NCBI GenBank assembly: GCA_021228405.1
Contig: JAJQRF010000012.1
Coordinates: 1 to 64,000, forward strand
Reading direction: 5' to 3'
Source of the DNA: Pyrinomonadaceae bacterium
GTDB taxonomy: Bacteria; Acidobacteriota; Blastocatellia; Pyrinomonadales; Pyrinomonadaceae
DNA: 64,000 bases
Shown: positions 15,779-23,272 of the stretch, one piece after another
Layout: each line of letters starts with the position of its first letter
Position numbering within the stretch: position 1 is the first letter of the stretch
Made by a program: the position numbers and the translations under genes
The notes under the pieces: model-generated
Seen by the model: only the letters and a program-made list of their open reading frames with translations
What the model was told of the DNA's origin: nothing
Database searches by the model: none

Positions 15779-16813
15779 TTAAGCCGCTTTTTTCTTTGAA
15801 TCCGTTTTCGTTTCAGCTGTCTGCGCCGCTTTCGTTTTTTCGATGCGCGCCGACATTCTCTGATCGAGATCGGCGATCTGCTCCGCCGTCAGATGATAAA
15901 TGTTCGGCTGATTATGATAGATTTTCGCGCCCGTGACAATGTCGGCACGTTTGAAACCGTTGTCTTCGGCTTTTTTAATCAAATCGTCAACCGTCATTTC
16001 GTTTTGCACGAGCGTCAAAGGTTTCTTTTCCTCGATAAATTCGGGAACTTCCGATTTGGCAGGCTTTTCAAACGCGAGTTCGAGTGCCTGTTCGCCGCGC
16101 ATATGGTCGAGAAAATCCTTGAACGTAACGTTTCCGACCATTTCAAAACCGACTTCAAACGCCGGAGAATTTGATTTGATGATCTGGAAAACACGGGTGA
16201 TTTCGCCGTCGCGTTCCTGAAGCGAGATTTCGACCATCACATCGACGAAATATTCCAACCCCGAAGCCGTCATCGGCAGAACGCGTCCGATCTCGTTATC
16301 TTCTTTCGATTCTTTACCTTTCGCCGGAATCTGGTCGGCAATCACGACGCATTTTCCGCTTTCAAAACAGAGTTTGCGAAGGACATTCTGCAAAATCATC
16401 TGATCGGCGGCAAGCTCTTCCGCCGAAGGTTGTGCGAGCGGATCGCCGGTTTTTTCGCGCACCGCTTCAAGCATTTCAGAATGTTTCGCGCTGAAATATG
16501 CTGCCCATGAATCGAGCGCGAAACAGCCGTAGTTTTGCTCCTGTCCTTCTCCGTTGATCGCCCATTCGATAAATTCCGGCAATTCGTCCGTTTCTTCGAT
16601 TTCCAATGCGTCAAATGTCGCGCCGACACCGCGCAAAAGTCGCGCTTTGCGCTCGATGTCGAAAATACAAAGTTTGCCCAATCCGGCTTCGCTCATCGAG
16701 CGGATAAAATGACTTTTCCCAACGCCCGCACCGCCGCGAATCGCCATAATAAGTCGCTGTTGGCGCGGAATTCTGCTTAATGGATTGATCTTTGGTTTGT
16801 TTGGATTTTTCAT
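15779..16813 (-). CDS. RecA-fold/AAA ATPase, Sak4-like
   Basis: A 344-residue P-loop ATPase with Walker A GGAGVGKSHF at about 27-36, a CIFDIERKARLL segment typical of phage and plasmid 'AAA_24' ATPases, and a sensor-like CVVIADQIPAKGK. Relatives include Sak4-type single-strand annealing helpers of phages. The C-terminus has a small helical module (MTVDDLIKKAEDNGF...HLTAEQIADLDQRM) and a lysine-rich tail. No other phage genes are near, so it may be a domesticated or plasmid-derived gene. The upstream palindromes over the promoter suggest tight repression. Start: AGGAG lies 8-10 nt before the ATG. Confidence 0.65.
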   Translation of the reverse strand: MKNPNKPKINPLSRIPRQQRLIMAIRGGAGVGKSHFIRSMSEAGLGKLCIFDIERKARLLRGVGATFDALEIEETDELPEFIEWAINGEGQEQNYGCFALDSWAAYFSAKHSEMLEAVREKTGDPLAQPSAEELAADQMILQNVLRKLCFESGKCVVIADQIPAKGKESKEDNEIGRVLPMTASGLEYFVDVMVEISLQERDGEITRVFQIIKSNSPAFEVGFEMVGNVTFKDFLDHMRGEQALELAFEKPAKSEVPEFIEEKKPLTLVQNEMTVDDLIKKAEDNGFKRADIVTGAKIYHNQPNIYHLTAEQIADLDQRMSARIEKTKAAQTAETKTDSKKKAA

Positions 16814-16908
16814 TGTTGCTTTCTCCTGATCTCTAACTTAATGTCCAACTTTATTTTTTATTTGTTAAATGCCTACCGTCAAAGGCATTTTGTTTCATTG
16901 ATGCAACA

Positions 16909-16946
16909 AATCTAGCACAAGTTGTTTCACGTTTCAAGAGTGAAAC
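16909..16946 (-). promoter_or_regulatory. Promoter overlapped by palindromic operator
   Basis: On the minus strand TTGAAA (16932-16937) and TAGATT (16909-16914) are spaced by 17 bp. The -35 box lies inside GTTTCA-CTCT-TGAAAC, a perfect 6-4-6 palindrome (16931-16946), followed by another GTGAAAC half-site, giving GTTTCAC..GTGAAAC over 16924-16946. A further ATGAAAC lies downstream. A repressor bound here would block the promoter of the Sak4-like gene. Confidence 0.65.
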
Positions 16947-17060
16947 GCTATTTTTTTGAAAAAATTTTGAGATTAAAGTGTAAATCATTGATTCTTGAAC
17001 AAAATAAAAGCGGCATAAATTTTATAACCGCTCCTAAAGAATTTCATTTTGTTTCAGTTT

Positions 17061-17351
17061 TTACCAGATTTTCGCCAATAAATCCGAAAACCAATTGCTT
17101 GTTTCGCCGACCGCTTCATTCGATTTTGGTGTCGGCGACGGTGACGGCGACATCATCGGACTTGGTGAAACCGTCGGACTCGGCGACGGACTTTCATTCG
17201 GACTCGGCATCGGTGAAACCGTCGGACTTGGCGACGGCATTTCCATCGGTGTCGGTGTCGGCGACGGCGTTTCCTGCGCCGAAGTTATCATCAGTGAACC
17301 TGCCGAAAATACTATACTTGCCCCAATTGTTAATACTGCTTTTTTTGTCAT
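17061..17351 (-). CDS. Small exported Pro/Ser/Thr-rich protein
   Basis: A 96-residue protein with a signal peptide ([26 protein letters not shown]). About 55 residues of PSPSPT/PSPMMSP low-complexity sequence follow, then a short tail with aromatic residues ([12 protein letters not shown]). A perfect GGAGGT ribosome site directly before the ATG argues that it is expressed. The Pro-Ser-Thr stretch resembles cell-wall or periplasm-spanning linkers, but no domain is attached. Function unknown. Confidence 0.65.
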   Translation of the reverse strand: MTKKAVLTIGASIVFSAGSLMITSAQETPSPTPTPMEMPSPSPTVSPMPSPNESPSPSPTVSPSPMMSPSPSPTPKSNEAVGETSNWFSDLLAKIW

Positions 17352-17539
17352 ATTACCTCCAAACTTCTACTATGATTTCTGACTATTTTTTCAAGGGGTT
17401 GTCATTCACATTTCGCAAGCCTTGTGCCACGCAGGAAAGCTTAATTATTTCAGCATTTACGCTTTTTACCAAGAATTTTTCTTTATATTTGTTGCATAAA
17501 ATCGATACGGCGCGAACGTATCGTTACGCGACATAAACA

Positions 17540-17573
17540 AGAAAAAGAGGCAAACCGCAACAGGTTCACCCCT
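17540..17573 (-). terminator. Terminator after sppA
   Basis: An 11-bp stem with GU pairs (17546-17556 with 17563-17573) and a 6-nt loop is followed on the minus strand by a T-rich tract, 27 bp past the sppA stop. The rest of the 17352-17599 gap holds only a 7-bp inverted repeat CGATACG/CGTATCG at 17503-17523. Confidence 0.6.
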
Positions 17574-17599
17574 TTTAATCTGCACGGAATCTACTGTTT

Positions 17600-19393
17600 T
17601 TATTTGATTTCGAGTTCGTATGGAAGCATCATCATCGCTTCGCCATGTTTCATCTGATCGAGAATCGAAGCATAACGCAGAGTTCGGCGCACGTCTTGGG
17701 GCATCGCTTCGATGATCGCTCTCTGAGTTTGTTGTTCCTTCGTTTCGACGGAAGTTTCGCTACTGCCGAAAATAGATTCAAAAAACGGACGCGCTTCAGG
17801 GTAAGCAATGCGGTGAACGTCTTTGTCGGCGGGCAGATTGGCAAGCTGTTTCGCGATTTCGATCGCTTTTTCCAGCCCGCCGAACTCATCGATCAGACCG
17901 TTTTCCTTAGCCTGTGCGCCCGTCCAAACGCGACCTTGCCCGATCGTGTTGACTTTTTCTTCGGACATTTTGCGACCTTTGGCAACTTTCGGAACAAAAT
18001 TCGTAAAGTAAATATTGTTATTTTGTTCGACCATTTTAGCGAGTTCGTCGCCTTCCCATTTCGTGTCTTCGCGGAAAATTCCGGCGTTTTTGCCGCGTGT
18101 CGTGTATTGCGTGTTGACACCGACCCAATCGTAAAAACCTTTCAAAACGGGTTTGCCCATAAACACGCCGATCGATCCCGTTACGGTCGAAGGTTCCGCG
18201 ACAATTTTATCCGCATTGCAGGAAATATAATAACCGCCCGAAGCCGCGACATCGCCCATCGAAACGACGACGGGCTTTTTCGCTTTGGCATTTTCGAGCG
18301 CATACCACATCAGATCGGAAGCAAGCGCGGAACCGCCGGGCGAATCGACGCGCAAAACGATTGCTTTGATCGAACTGTCATTCGCCGCATCGTTGACGGC
18401 TTTGACGATGGTATCGGAGCCGACCATTTCGCCGCCGAACGGACTGTTGTTCGAGCTTCCGCCCGTGATTGCGCCCGAAGCGTAAATGACGGCAACTTTT
18501 TCGCCGTTGTTCAAACCGAGCGAATCGGACGGAATTTCACGATATTCGCCCGCTCTGATGGTGCGGAGTTTGTCTTCCGCTTTGTATCCGAGCCGATTTT
18601 TCAGATCGTCGTAAACCTGTTCGCGATAGATCGCGTCGTCGATCAAGCCCTGCGTTTTTGCCTGCGGCGCGTTATACGGCGCGTTGTCGATGAGGGCTTT
18701 CACGTCTTCGGGCGATTTTTTGCGCGTTTCGGCAATGGTTGTAACCATTCGTCCGTAATAATCGTCAAGAATTGCGTTGATCGTTTCCTTTTGCCCTTCG
18801 GACATCTCCTTTTCGGTGTATTGGTCGGGCGCGTTTTTATATTTTCCGATCTTGACGAACTGCGGTTCGATGCCTAATTTGTCGAGCGAGCCGCGATAAA
18901 ACATCGCCTGCGCCGCAAAACCGTTGACATACAGATCGCCGCCCGGCGGCAGGAAAATCTTTTCGGCGGCGGTGGCGATGTAATATTCGCGGTTCGTGCC
19001 GATTTCCATATAAGCGTAGACGGGTTTGCCCGAAGTGCGAAAATCCTTGATGGCTTCGCGCAACTCGTCCGCTTTTCCCCAACCGATGCCCGGAAAATCA
19101 ATATCGAGCAAAACCCCGCCGACGCGCGAATCTACTTTCGCTTTGCGCAGTTGTGTCAGCAGACTTGTAAACGATTGTTTCTGCTCAACGCCGAGCAGAC
19201 GCGCCATCTGGTCTTCGGGCGCGTAATCGGGCAAGCCTCCCGTGACCGATAAAACCAATACGCTGTTGTTCGGCACGCTCGGCTTGCCGAGCGATTCGGC
19301 AAGCAGTGCGATTGCGATAATTCCGACCAAAATAAGCGCGAAAACGATTCCGCCGACGATGAGAACTACTTTCCCTGTTTTTGACATTGCCAT
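17600..19393 (-). CDS. sppA: Signal peptide peptidase SppA, long form
   Basis: This 597-residue membrane-anchored serine protease degrades leftover signal peptides. One N-terminal membrane helix (about 8-32) is followed by two tandem S49 domains, as in the 67-kDa type. The catalytic dyad is Lys184 in KIGKYKNAPDQYT (N-terminal domain) and Ser385 in DVAASGGYYIS (C-terminal domain), the arrangement in which each active site is built by two domains. The length matches the E. coli type. It is flanked by a terminator and the DUF72 gene and is probably monocistronic. Confidence 0.92.
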   Translation of the reverse strand: MAMSKTGKVVLIVGGIVFALILVGIIAIALLAESLGKPSVPNNSVLVLSVTGGLPDYAPEDQMARLLGVEQKQSFTSLLTQLRKAKVDSRVGGVLLDIDFPGIGWGKADELREAIKDFRTSGKPVYAYMEIGTNREYYIATAAEKIFLPPGGDLYVNGFAAQAMFYRGSLDKLGIEPQFVKIGKYKNAPDQYTEKEMSEGQKETINAILDDYYGRMVTTIAETRKKSPEDVKALIDNAPYNAPQAKTQGLIDDAIYREQVYDDLKNRLGYKAEDKLRTIRAGEYREIPSDSLGLNNGEKVAVIYASGAITGGSSNNSPFGGEMVGSDTIVKAVNDAANDSSIKAIVLRVDSPGGSALASDLMWYALENAKAKKPVVVSMGDVAASGGYYISCNADKIVAEPSTVTGSIGVFMGKPVLKGFYDWVGVNTQYTTRGKNAGIFREDTKWEGDELAKMVEQNNNIYFTNFVPKVAKGRKMSEEKVNTIGQGRVWTGAQAKENGLIDEFGGLEKAIEIAKQLANLPADKDVHRIAYPEARPFFESIFGSSETSVETKEQQTQRAIIEAMPQDVRRTLRYASILDQMKHGEAMMMLPYELEIK

Positions 19394-19526
19394 AACTTAA
19401 GTTTTTTTACTCCAAAACTAAAATAACACTTTCATTTTACGCTTGAATCCCGAAAAAGTTTAATATGCTTGAATTTGCACGATTCATAGAAACTATTTTT
19501 CTTGCATACTTTGCGCGAAACCGCTG

Positions 19527-20375
19527 TCAAAACAGCGAGCCTTGATTTTCGAGTTCTTTAACGTCTAGCACCGTTTGACCGAACATTTTTTTCAGGTTGT
19601 TGACGCTTGCGGGCGCGTGTCCTTCAAAGAAATTGCTGAAATAGATAAAAACGTCTTTTGCCGCGAGTTTTTCGATTTCGGATTTCCAGATTTGGAGCTT
19701 CGTGTCTTCGTGACGATAGATTTGGTCGAAAGCCGTCAGATCGCGCTCGCCCATAAAACGAACATATGCGAAATCGTTCTTTAATTTCGGGATCGCTTCA
19801 AAAAACATTTCGCGCGGAATCCAGCTTCCTTCGGTCAGGCAAAGCGCAACTTTGTTTTTTTCGAGTTCTTCAAACGTCCAATCGATCATCCACGAACGCT
19901 CGCGGAATTCGACGGCAAAACGAATATCGTTCGGAAGCCACGCGAGAAATTCGCGCAAAGCCTGTGCGTTCGGTTTGTTCGCCTCAAACTGCGGCGGAAG
20001 CTGAATCAGCACCACACCGAGTTTTTCCTTCAATTCCCTGATGCGCTCGCAAAATTCGTCCGTCATCACGAAAGCCGTTTCGCGCAAAGCGTGCGTGTGC
20101 GTGATTTCCTGCGGAAGTTTGAGCGACAACGTGAAATTTTCGGGCGTTTTTTTATACCAGCTTTCAATCGAAGACGCGGGCGGAATCGCATAAAACGTCG
20201 AATCGACCTCGATCGAATCGTAAATTTCCGCGTAAAGTTTGAGCATCTCGTTCGCCTTTGTGCCGCGCGGGTAAAAGATCGATTCGCCGCCCGCTTTGGT
20301 TGTCCAATCGTCGTAATTCCAGCCCTGACAGCCGATGACGATTTTGGATTTTGGATTTTGGATTTTGGATTTCAT
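19527..20375 (-). CDS. DUF72 (YecE-like) TIM-barrel protein
   Basis: A 282-residue DUF72 protein: IGCQGWNYDDW at the start, FYPRGTKANEMLKLYAE, a YDSIEVDSTFYAIP strand, FAVEFRERSW, and the VYIYFSNFFEGHAP-like ending (here FIYFSNFFEGHAPASV). The fold is a TIM barrel of unknown function. The first 12 residues (MKSKIQNPKSKI) are encoded by a heptanucleotide simple repeat, so the native protein may start further in or have gained this tail by slippage. Confidence 0.85.
   Translation of the reverse strand: MKSKIQNPKSKIVIGCQGWNYDDWTTKAGGESIFYPRGTKANEMLKLYAEIYDSIEVDSTFYAIPPASSIESWYKKTPENFTLSLKLPQEITHTHALRETAFVMTDEFCERIRELKEKLGVVLIQLPPQFEANKPNAQALREFLAWLPNDIRFAVEFRERSWMIDWTFEELEKNKVALCLTEGSWIPREMFFEAIPKLKNDFAYVRFMGERDLTAFDQIYRHEDTKLQIWKSEIEKLAAKDVFIYFSNFFEGHAPASVNNLKKMFGQTVLDVKELENQGSLF
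20341..20374. repeat. Heptanucleotide simple repeat (GATTTTG)n
   Basis: About four to five tandem copies of GATTTTG form the first codons of the DUF72 gene. A similar run lies at about 59537-59575 in intergenic DNA. Confidence 0.8.
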
Positions 20376-20390
20376 CAGATTATTTAGACT

Positions 20391-20484
20391 TCAGAACGCG
20401 GATTGAGCAGATTTGGCAGATTTACACGGAAAATCGTTTTGAAATCCGTTTTAATCCGCCTGATTCGCCAAATCCGCGTTCTGA
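20391..20484. repeat. Dispersed repeat family C with inverted ends
   Basis: TCAGAACGCGGATT (20391-20404) is perfectly inverted at 20471-20484. The inner AATCCGCCTGATTCGC also occurs, as ATCCGCCTGATTCGC, near 41339-41353. It lies in the gap upstream of the anti-sigma-like gene. Confidence 0.65.
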
Positions 20485-20622
20485 AAATTCAGTTTCGTTT
20501 TTTAGAACGCATCTTCTTCAAACTCAAATATTCCAAATAAAAAATTATTTTGCAAAAATTTTGTAACCGGATTTAATTTTCGTTCGTCTTTCCAACTGAG
20601 AACAGCTTTTCAGGAACAATTT

Positions 20623-21336
20623 ATGAACAGAAAACTTTCCGACGAAGAATTCGACCGTATCGCCAAAAATCTTTTGCAGAATTTTTCGCCCGACGATGAA
20701 ATGCTCGACGAAATCGCCGATTCGCCGAAGCTCTGGTGGAACGTGCGAAACAGTATCGAACAGGAAAAAATGCGCCGTGAAAGAAATTGGTTTTTCGGTT
20801 TGCGCTGGCAATTTGCCGCTTTCGGCGCGCTGGGAATCATTCTTTTCGCCGGAATCGGCGGCGTGTTTTTGAATTTCAATTCAAACGAAACCATTGCCGG
20901 AGTAAAGGAAATCGAAGCTCAAAAGATCGAAAAAAACGCGCCGACAGTTGCCGAAGAAACGGAATTTTCCGAAACGGCGGAAAATGAATCGCCGCTGAAA
21001 CCGGTCGCCAAAACGGAAAAAGCGAAAAGCATCTCAAAAAAATCACTCCCGAAAAACACAATTCAAACCAAATCTTCCGCGAGCGAAGTGAAGATCAAAC
21101 AACCGAAAGCGGAAACTGTAAAGGATGAAGTAAAGACGGAAACGAAAACCGATTTTATCGCGCTGTCTTATTCATCCGCGACGGACAGCGGGCAGATCGT
21201 GCGTGTCAAAGTTCCGAGTTCGATGATGGTTTCGCTCGGCGTAACGACCGAATCGGAACAGCAGTCGAATCTCGTCAATGCCGAAGTCGTCATCGGCGAC
21301 GACGGAATGGCGCGGGCAATTCGTTTTATCAAATAG
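20623..21336 (+). CDS. Putative anti-sigma-type membrane protein
   Basis: A 237-residue protein with an acidic N-terminal cytoplasmic region (DEEFDRIAKNLLQNFSPDDEMLDEIADSPKLWWNVRNSI), one membrane helix at about 63-86, a long Lys/Glu/Thr linker, and a C-terminal domain (SGQIVRVKVPSSMMVSLGV to VVIGDDGMARAIRFIK). Proteins with this layout often sit beside ECF sigma genes in this phylum, so an anti-sigma or sensor role is inferred. The sigma gene is two genes downstream. No zinc-binding ZAS motif is visible. Confidence 0.55.
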   Translation: MNRKLSDEEFDRIAKNLLQNFSPDDEMLDEIADSPKLWWNVRNSIEQEKMRRERNWFFGLRWQFAAFGALGIILFAGIGGVFLNFNSNETIAGVKEIEAQKIEKNAPTVAEETEFSETAENESPLKPVAKTEKAKSISKKSLPKNTIQTKSSASEVKIKQPKAETVKDEVKTETKTDFIALSYSSATDSGQIVRVKVPSSMMVSLGVTTESEQQSNLVNAEVVIGDDGMARAIRFIK

Positions 21337-21355
21337 ATTTATAAAAAGGACGATT

Positions 21356-22489
21356 ATGCGGTGTAATAAATTATTTATTTTTACAATTCTCCTGATTTCA
21401 GCGGCGAGCACGTTTGCCCAACGTCCCGAACCGCGCGGAATGCGTTGGTTTCAGGATTTCGATACCAACCGGAACGGCACTCTCGAAGCCGAAGAATACC
21501 GCGCCGCGACGGATGAGATTTTCAATGATCTGGACAGAAATAACGACGGAATGATCGATGCGGTCGAACGACCGAAAAATCCGCGCCCGCCGATGGAAGG
21601 CAGACCGCCGCGCCCCGAAAACGAACCGCCGCTTCCGCCGTTTTTCGTGATGGAAAGCCTTAAACGTCAAGGCAACATCGAACGCGCCGCATACGATCAG
21701 CGGGCGGAGGAGCAGTTTGCGCTGATGGATGCCGACAAAAACGGCGCGGTCACGCAGGAAGAAGCCGAAAAAAGATTTGCCGAAGTAAGAAATCAGATTC
21801 GCAATCAACCGCCGCCGCCGGACGCGCCGCCGCTCGACTCGCCAACCGCTCAATTCATCGGTGCGGAAATGCGTTTCGGCGATAAATTAATCAAAAACGC
21901 GCCTTTCTCAGCAGAAACCGTGATCGAGAGCACGCGCCGTTTATATGACGGTTCAACTATCGTCAAACAAACCAAAGGCGCGATCTACCGCGATACCGCC
22001 GGAAGAACGCGCCGCGAACAGCCGCTCGAATCGATTGGCGGTTTCAGTGTCGTCGCCGAGAACGGTTCGCCGCAAAAATTGATTTTCATAAATGACTTTT
22101 CGGCGAAAATACAGTATTTTCTTGATGCAAACCGCAAAATCGCGCGAAAAAATCCTTTGCCCGACAATCTCCCGCTTGCAGGCGAACCGAAAGACGGAAA
22201 AACCGAATCGCTCGGCACGAAAGCTATCGAAGGTGTAAATGTTGAGGGAACGCGCGTTACGGTTGAAATTCCGGCAGGACAGATCGGCAACGACAAGCCG
22301 CTCTCGGTCATTACGGAGAAATGGTTTTCGCCCGAATTGCAGATCGTTATTTTGTCGCGTCATCTCGACCCGATCGCGGGTGAACACGTTTTTCGGCTTG
22401 TAAATATCAAAAAGGGCGAGCCTTCCGTTGAACTTTTCAGCGTGCCGAACGATTTCAAGATCGCTCCGCCGCCGCGCCGTCCAAACTAA
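21356..22489 (+). CDS. Secreted EF-hand protein
   Basis: I start this protein at the ATG at 21356, which has AAAGGAC in front and gives a clean signal peptide (MRCNKLFIFTILLISAASTFAQ). This yields 377 residues; the frame is open further upstream. Three calcium-binding EF-hand loops are visible: DTNRNGTLEAEE, DRNNDGMIDAVE and DADKNGAVTQEE. They are separated by proline/arginine-rich stretches. The C-terminal 200 residues form a domain I do not recognise. It lies 19 bp after the anti-sigma-like gene and is likely co-transcribed. Confidence 0.75.
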   Translation: MRCNKLFIFTILLISAASTFAQRPEPRGMRWFQDFDTNRNGTLEAEEYRAATDEIFNDLDRNNDGMIDAVERPKNPRPPMEGRPPRPENEPPLPPFFVMESLKRQGNIERAAYDQRAEEQFALMDADKNGAVTQEEAEKRFAEVRNQIRNQPPPPDAPPLDSPTAQFIGAEMRFGDKLIKNAPFSAETVIESTRRLYDGSTIVKQTKGAIYRDTAGRTRREQPLESIGGFSVVAENGSPQKLIFINDFSAKIQYFLDANRKIARKNPLPDNLPLAGEPKDGKTESLGTKAIEGVNVEGTRVTVEIPAGQIGNDKPLSVITEKWFSPELQIVILSRHLDPIAGEHVFRLVNIKKGEPSVELFSVPNDFKIAPPPRRPN

Positions 22490-22519
22490 ATTTTCGCAGT
22501 TTATTACGATAATTCGGAT

Positions 22520-22574
22520 GGTTTTGAGTTCCTGCTTTAGCAAAAAATTCAGTTCTGAAGATGGGACTCAAAAC
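22520..22574. repeat. Dispersed repeat family A, short diverged copy
   Basis: TTTTGAGTTCCTGCTTTAG is followed after a spacer by CTGAAGATGGGACTCAAAA, an imperfect foldback related to the 36136 and 41205 copies. Confidence 0.55.
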
Positions 22575-22621
22575 GTCCGAAGGTTTGTCAAAAATCGCAT
22601 TGGTAAAATTTTTTCCGCCGA

Positions 22622-23266
22622 ATGATTGAGGAAACGCTCAAAATTAAACAAACCGTCCGCCTCGAAGCAAGTGCCGCCGAGTTTAGACAAGATTCTCCGC
22701 TCTCAGACGAAGAACTTGTCAAAGCCGTGCTCGAAGGCGACGAAACGGCGTTTTCTATGATCTTTGAGCGTTACCGTCGGCTTTCGATTCATCTCATCAG
22801 CCGTTTTTTCCGTCAGCGTGAAGAGATCGAGGACATCGTTCAGCAAGCATTTACGAAAATCTATTTTTCGCTCAAGGATTTTCGCGGCGGTCACGAAAAA
22901 TCATTTTCCGCGTGGATTTCGCGCCTGACCGTCAATGTTTGCTACGACGAATTGCGGAAAAGACAAAAGCGTTCGGAAAATCTGTTCAGCGATTTTTCCG
23001 ACGAAGAACAAAATTTATTGCACGGAATGGTCGAAGAAAATCATTCCGACGTTGAAAAGAATCTGGCTTCCAAAGATTTGGCAGAAAAACTCCTGTCAAA
23101 ACTGGAAGTCAAAGAACGCGTTGCGATGACATTGCTTTACGGCGAGGATTTTTCCGTTGCGGAAGTCGCCAGGATTGTCGGTTGGTCGGAAAGCAACGTC
23201 AAAACCAAACTTTTTCGCTGTCGCCGACATTTGCGAGGTATTTTCGATAAATTAATCAAGACTTAA
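22622..23266 (+). CDS. ECF-family RNA polymerase sigma factor
   Basis: A 214-residue extracytoplasmic-function sigma factor. Region 2 is at about 45-110 (AFSMIFERYRRLSIHLISRFFRQREEIEDIVQQAFTKIYFSLKDFRG, then FSAWISRLTVNVCYDELRKRQKR). Region 4 is at about 155-210 (LSKLEVKERVAMTLLYGEDFSVAEVARIVGWSESNVKTKLFRCRRHLR). The next gene starts 6 bp later, so sigma and the dihaem protein form an operon. The anti-sigma-like gene two genes upstream is the candidate regulator. Confidence 0.9.
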   Translation: MIEETLKIKQTVRLEASAAEFRQDSPLSDEELVKAVLEGDETAFSMIFERYRRLSIHLISRFFRQREEIEDIVQQAFTKIYFSLKDFRGGHEKSFSAWISRLTVNVCYDELRKRQKRSENLFSDFSDEEQNLLHGMVEENHSDVEKNLASKDLAEKLLSKLEVKERVAMTLLYGEDFSVAEVARIVGWSESNVKTKLFRCRRHLRGIFDKLIKT

Positions 23267-23272
23267 CATCTT

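Noticed and set aside
16922-17536. 204-codon plus-strand ORF over the Pro/Ser/Thr-rich gene
   Set aside because: The minus-strand gene has a perfect ribosome site and a signal peptide; the plus-strand frame has neither.
17645-18877. 410-codon plus-strand ORF antisense to sppA
   Set aside because: It is a shadow of a conserved gene with an intact catalytic dyad; its translation is Arg/Phe-rich with no domain and no ribosome site.
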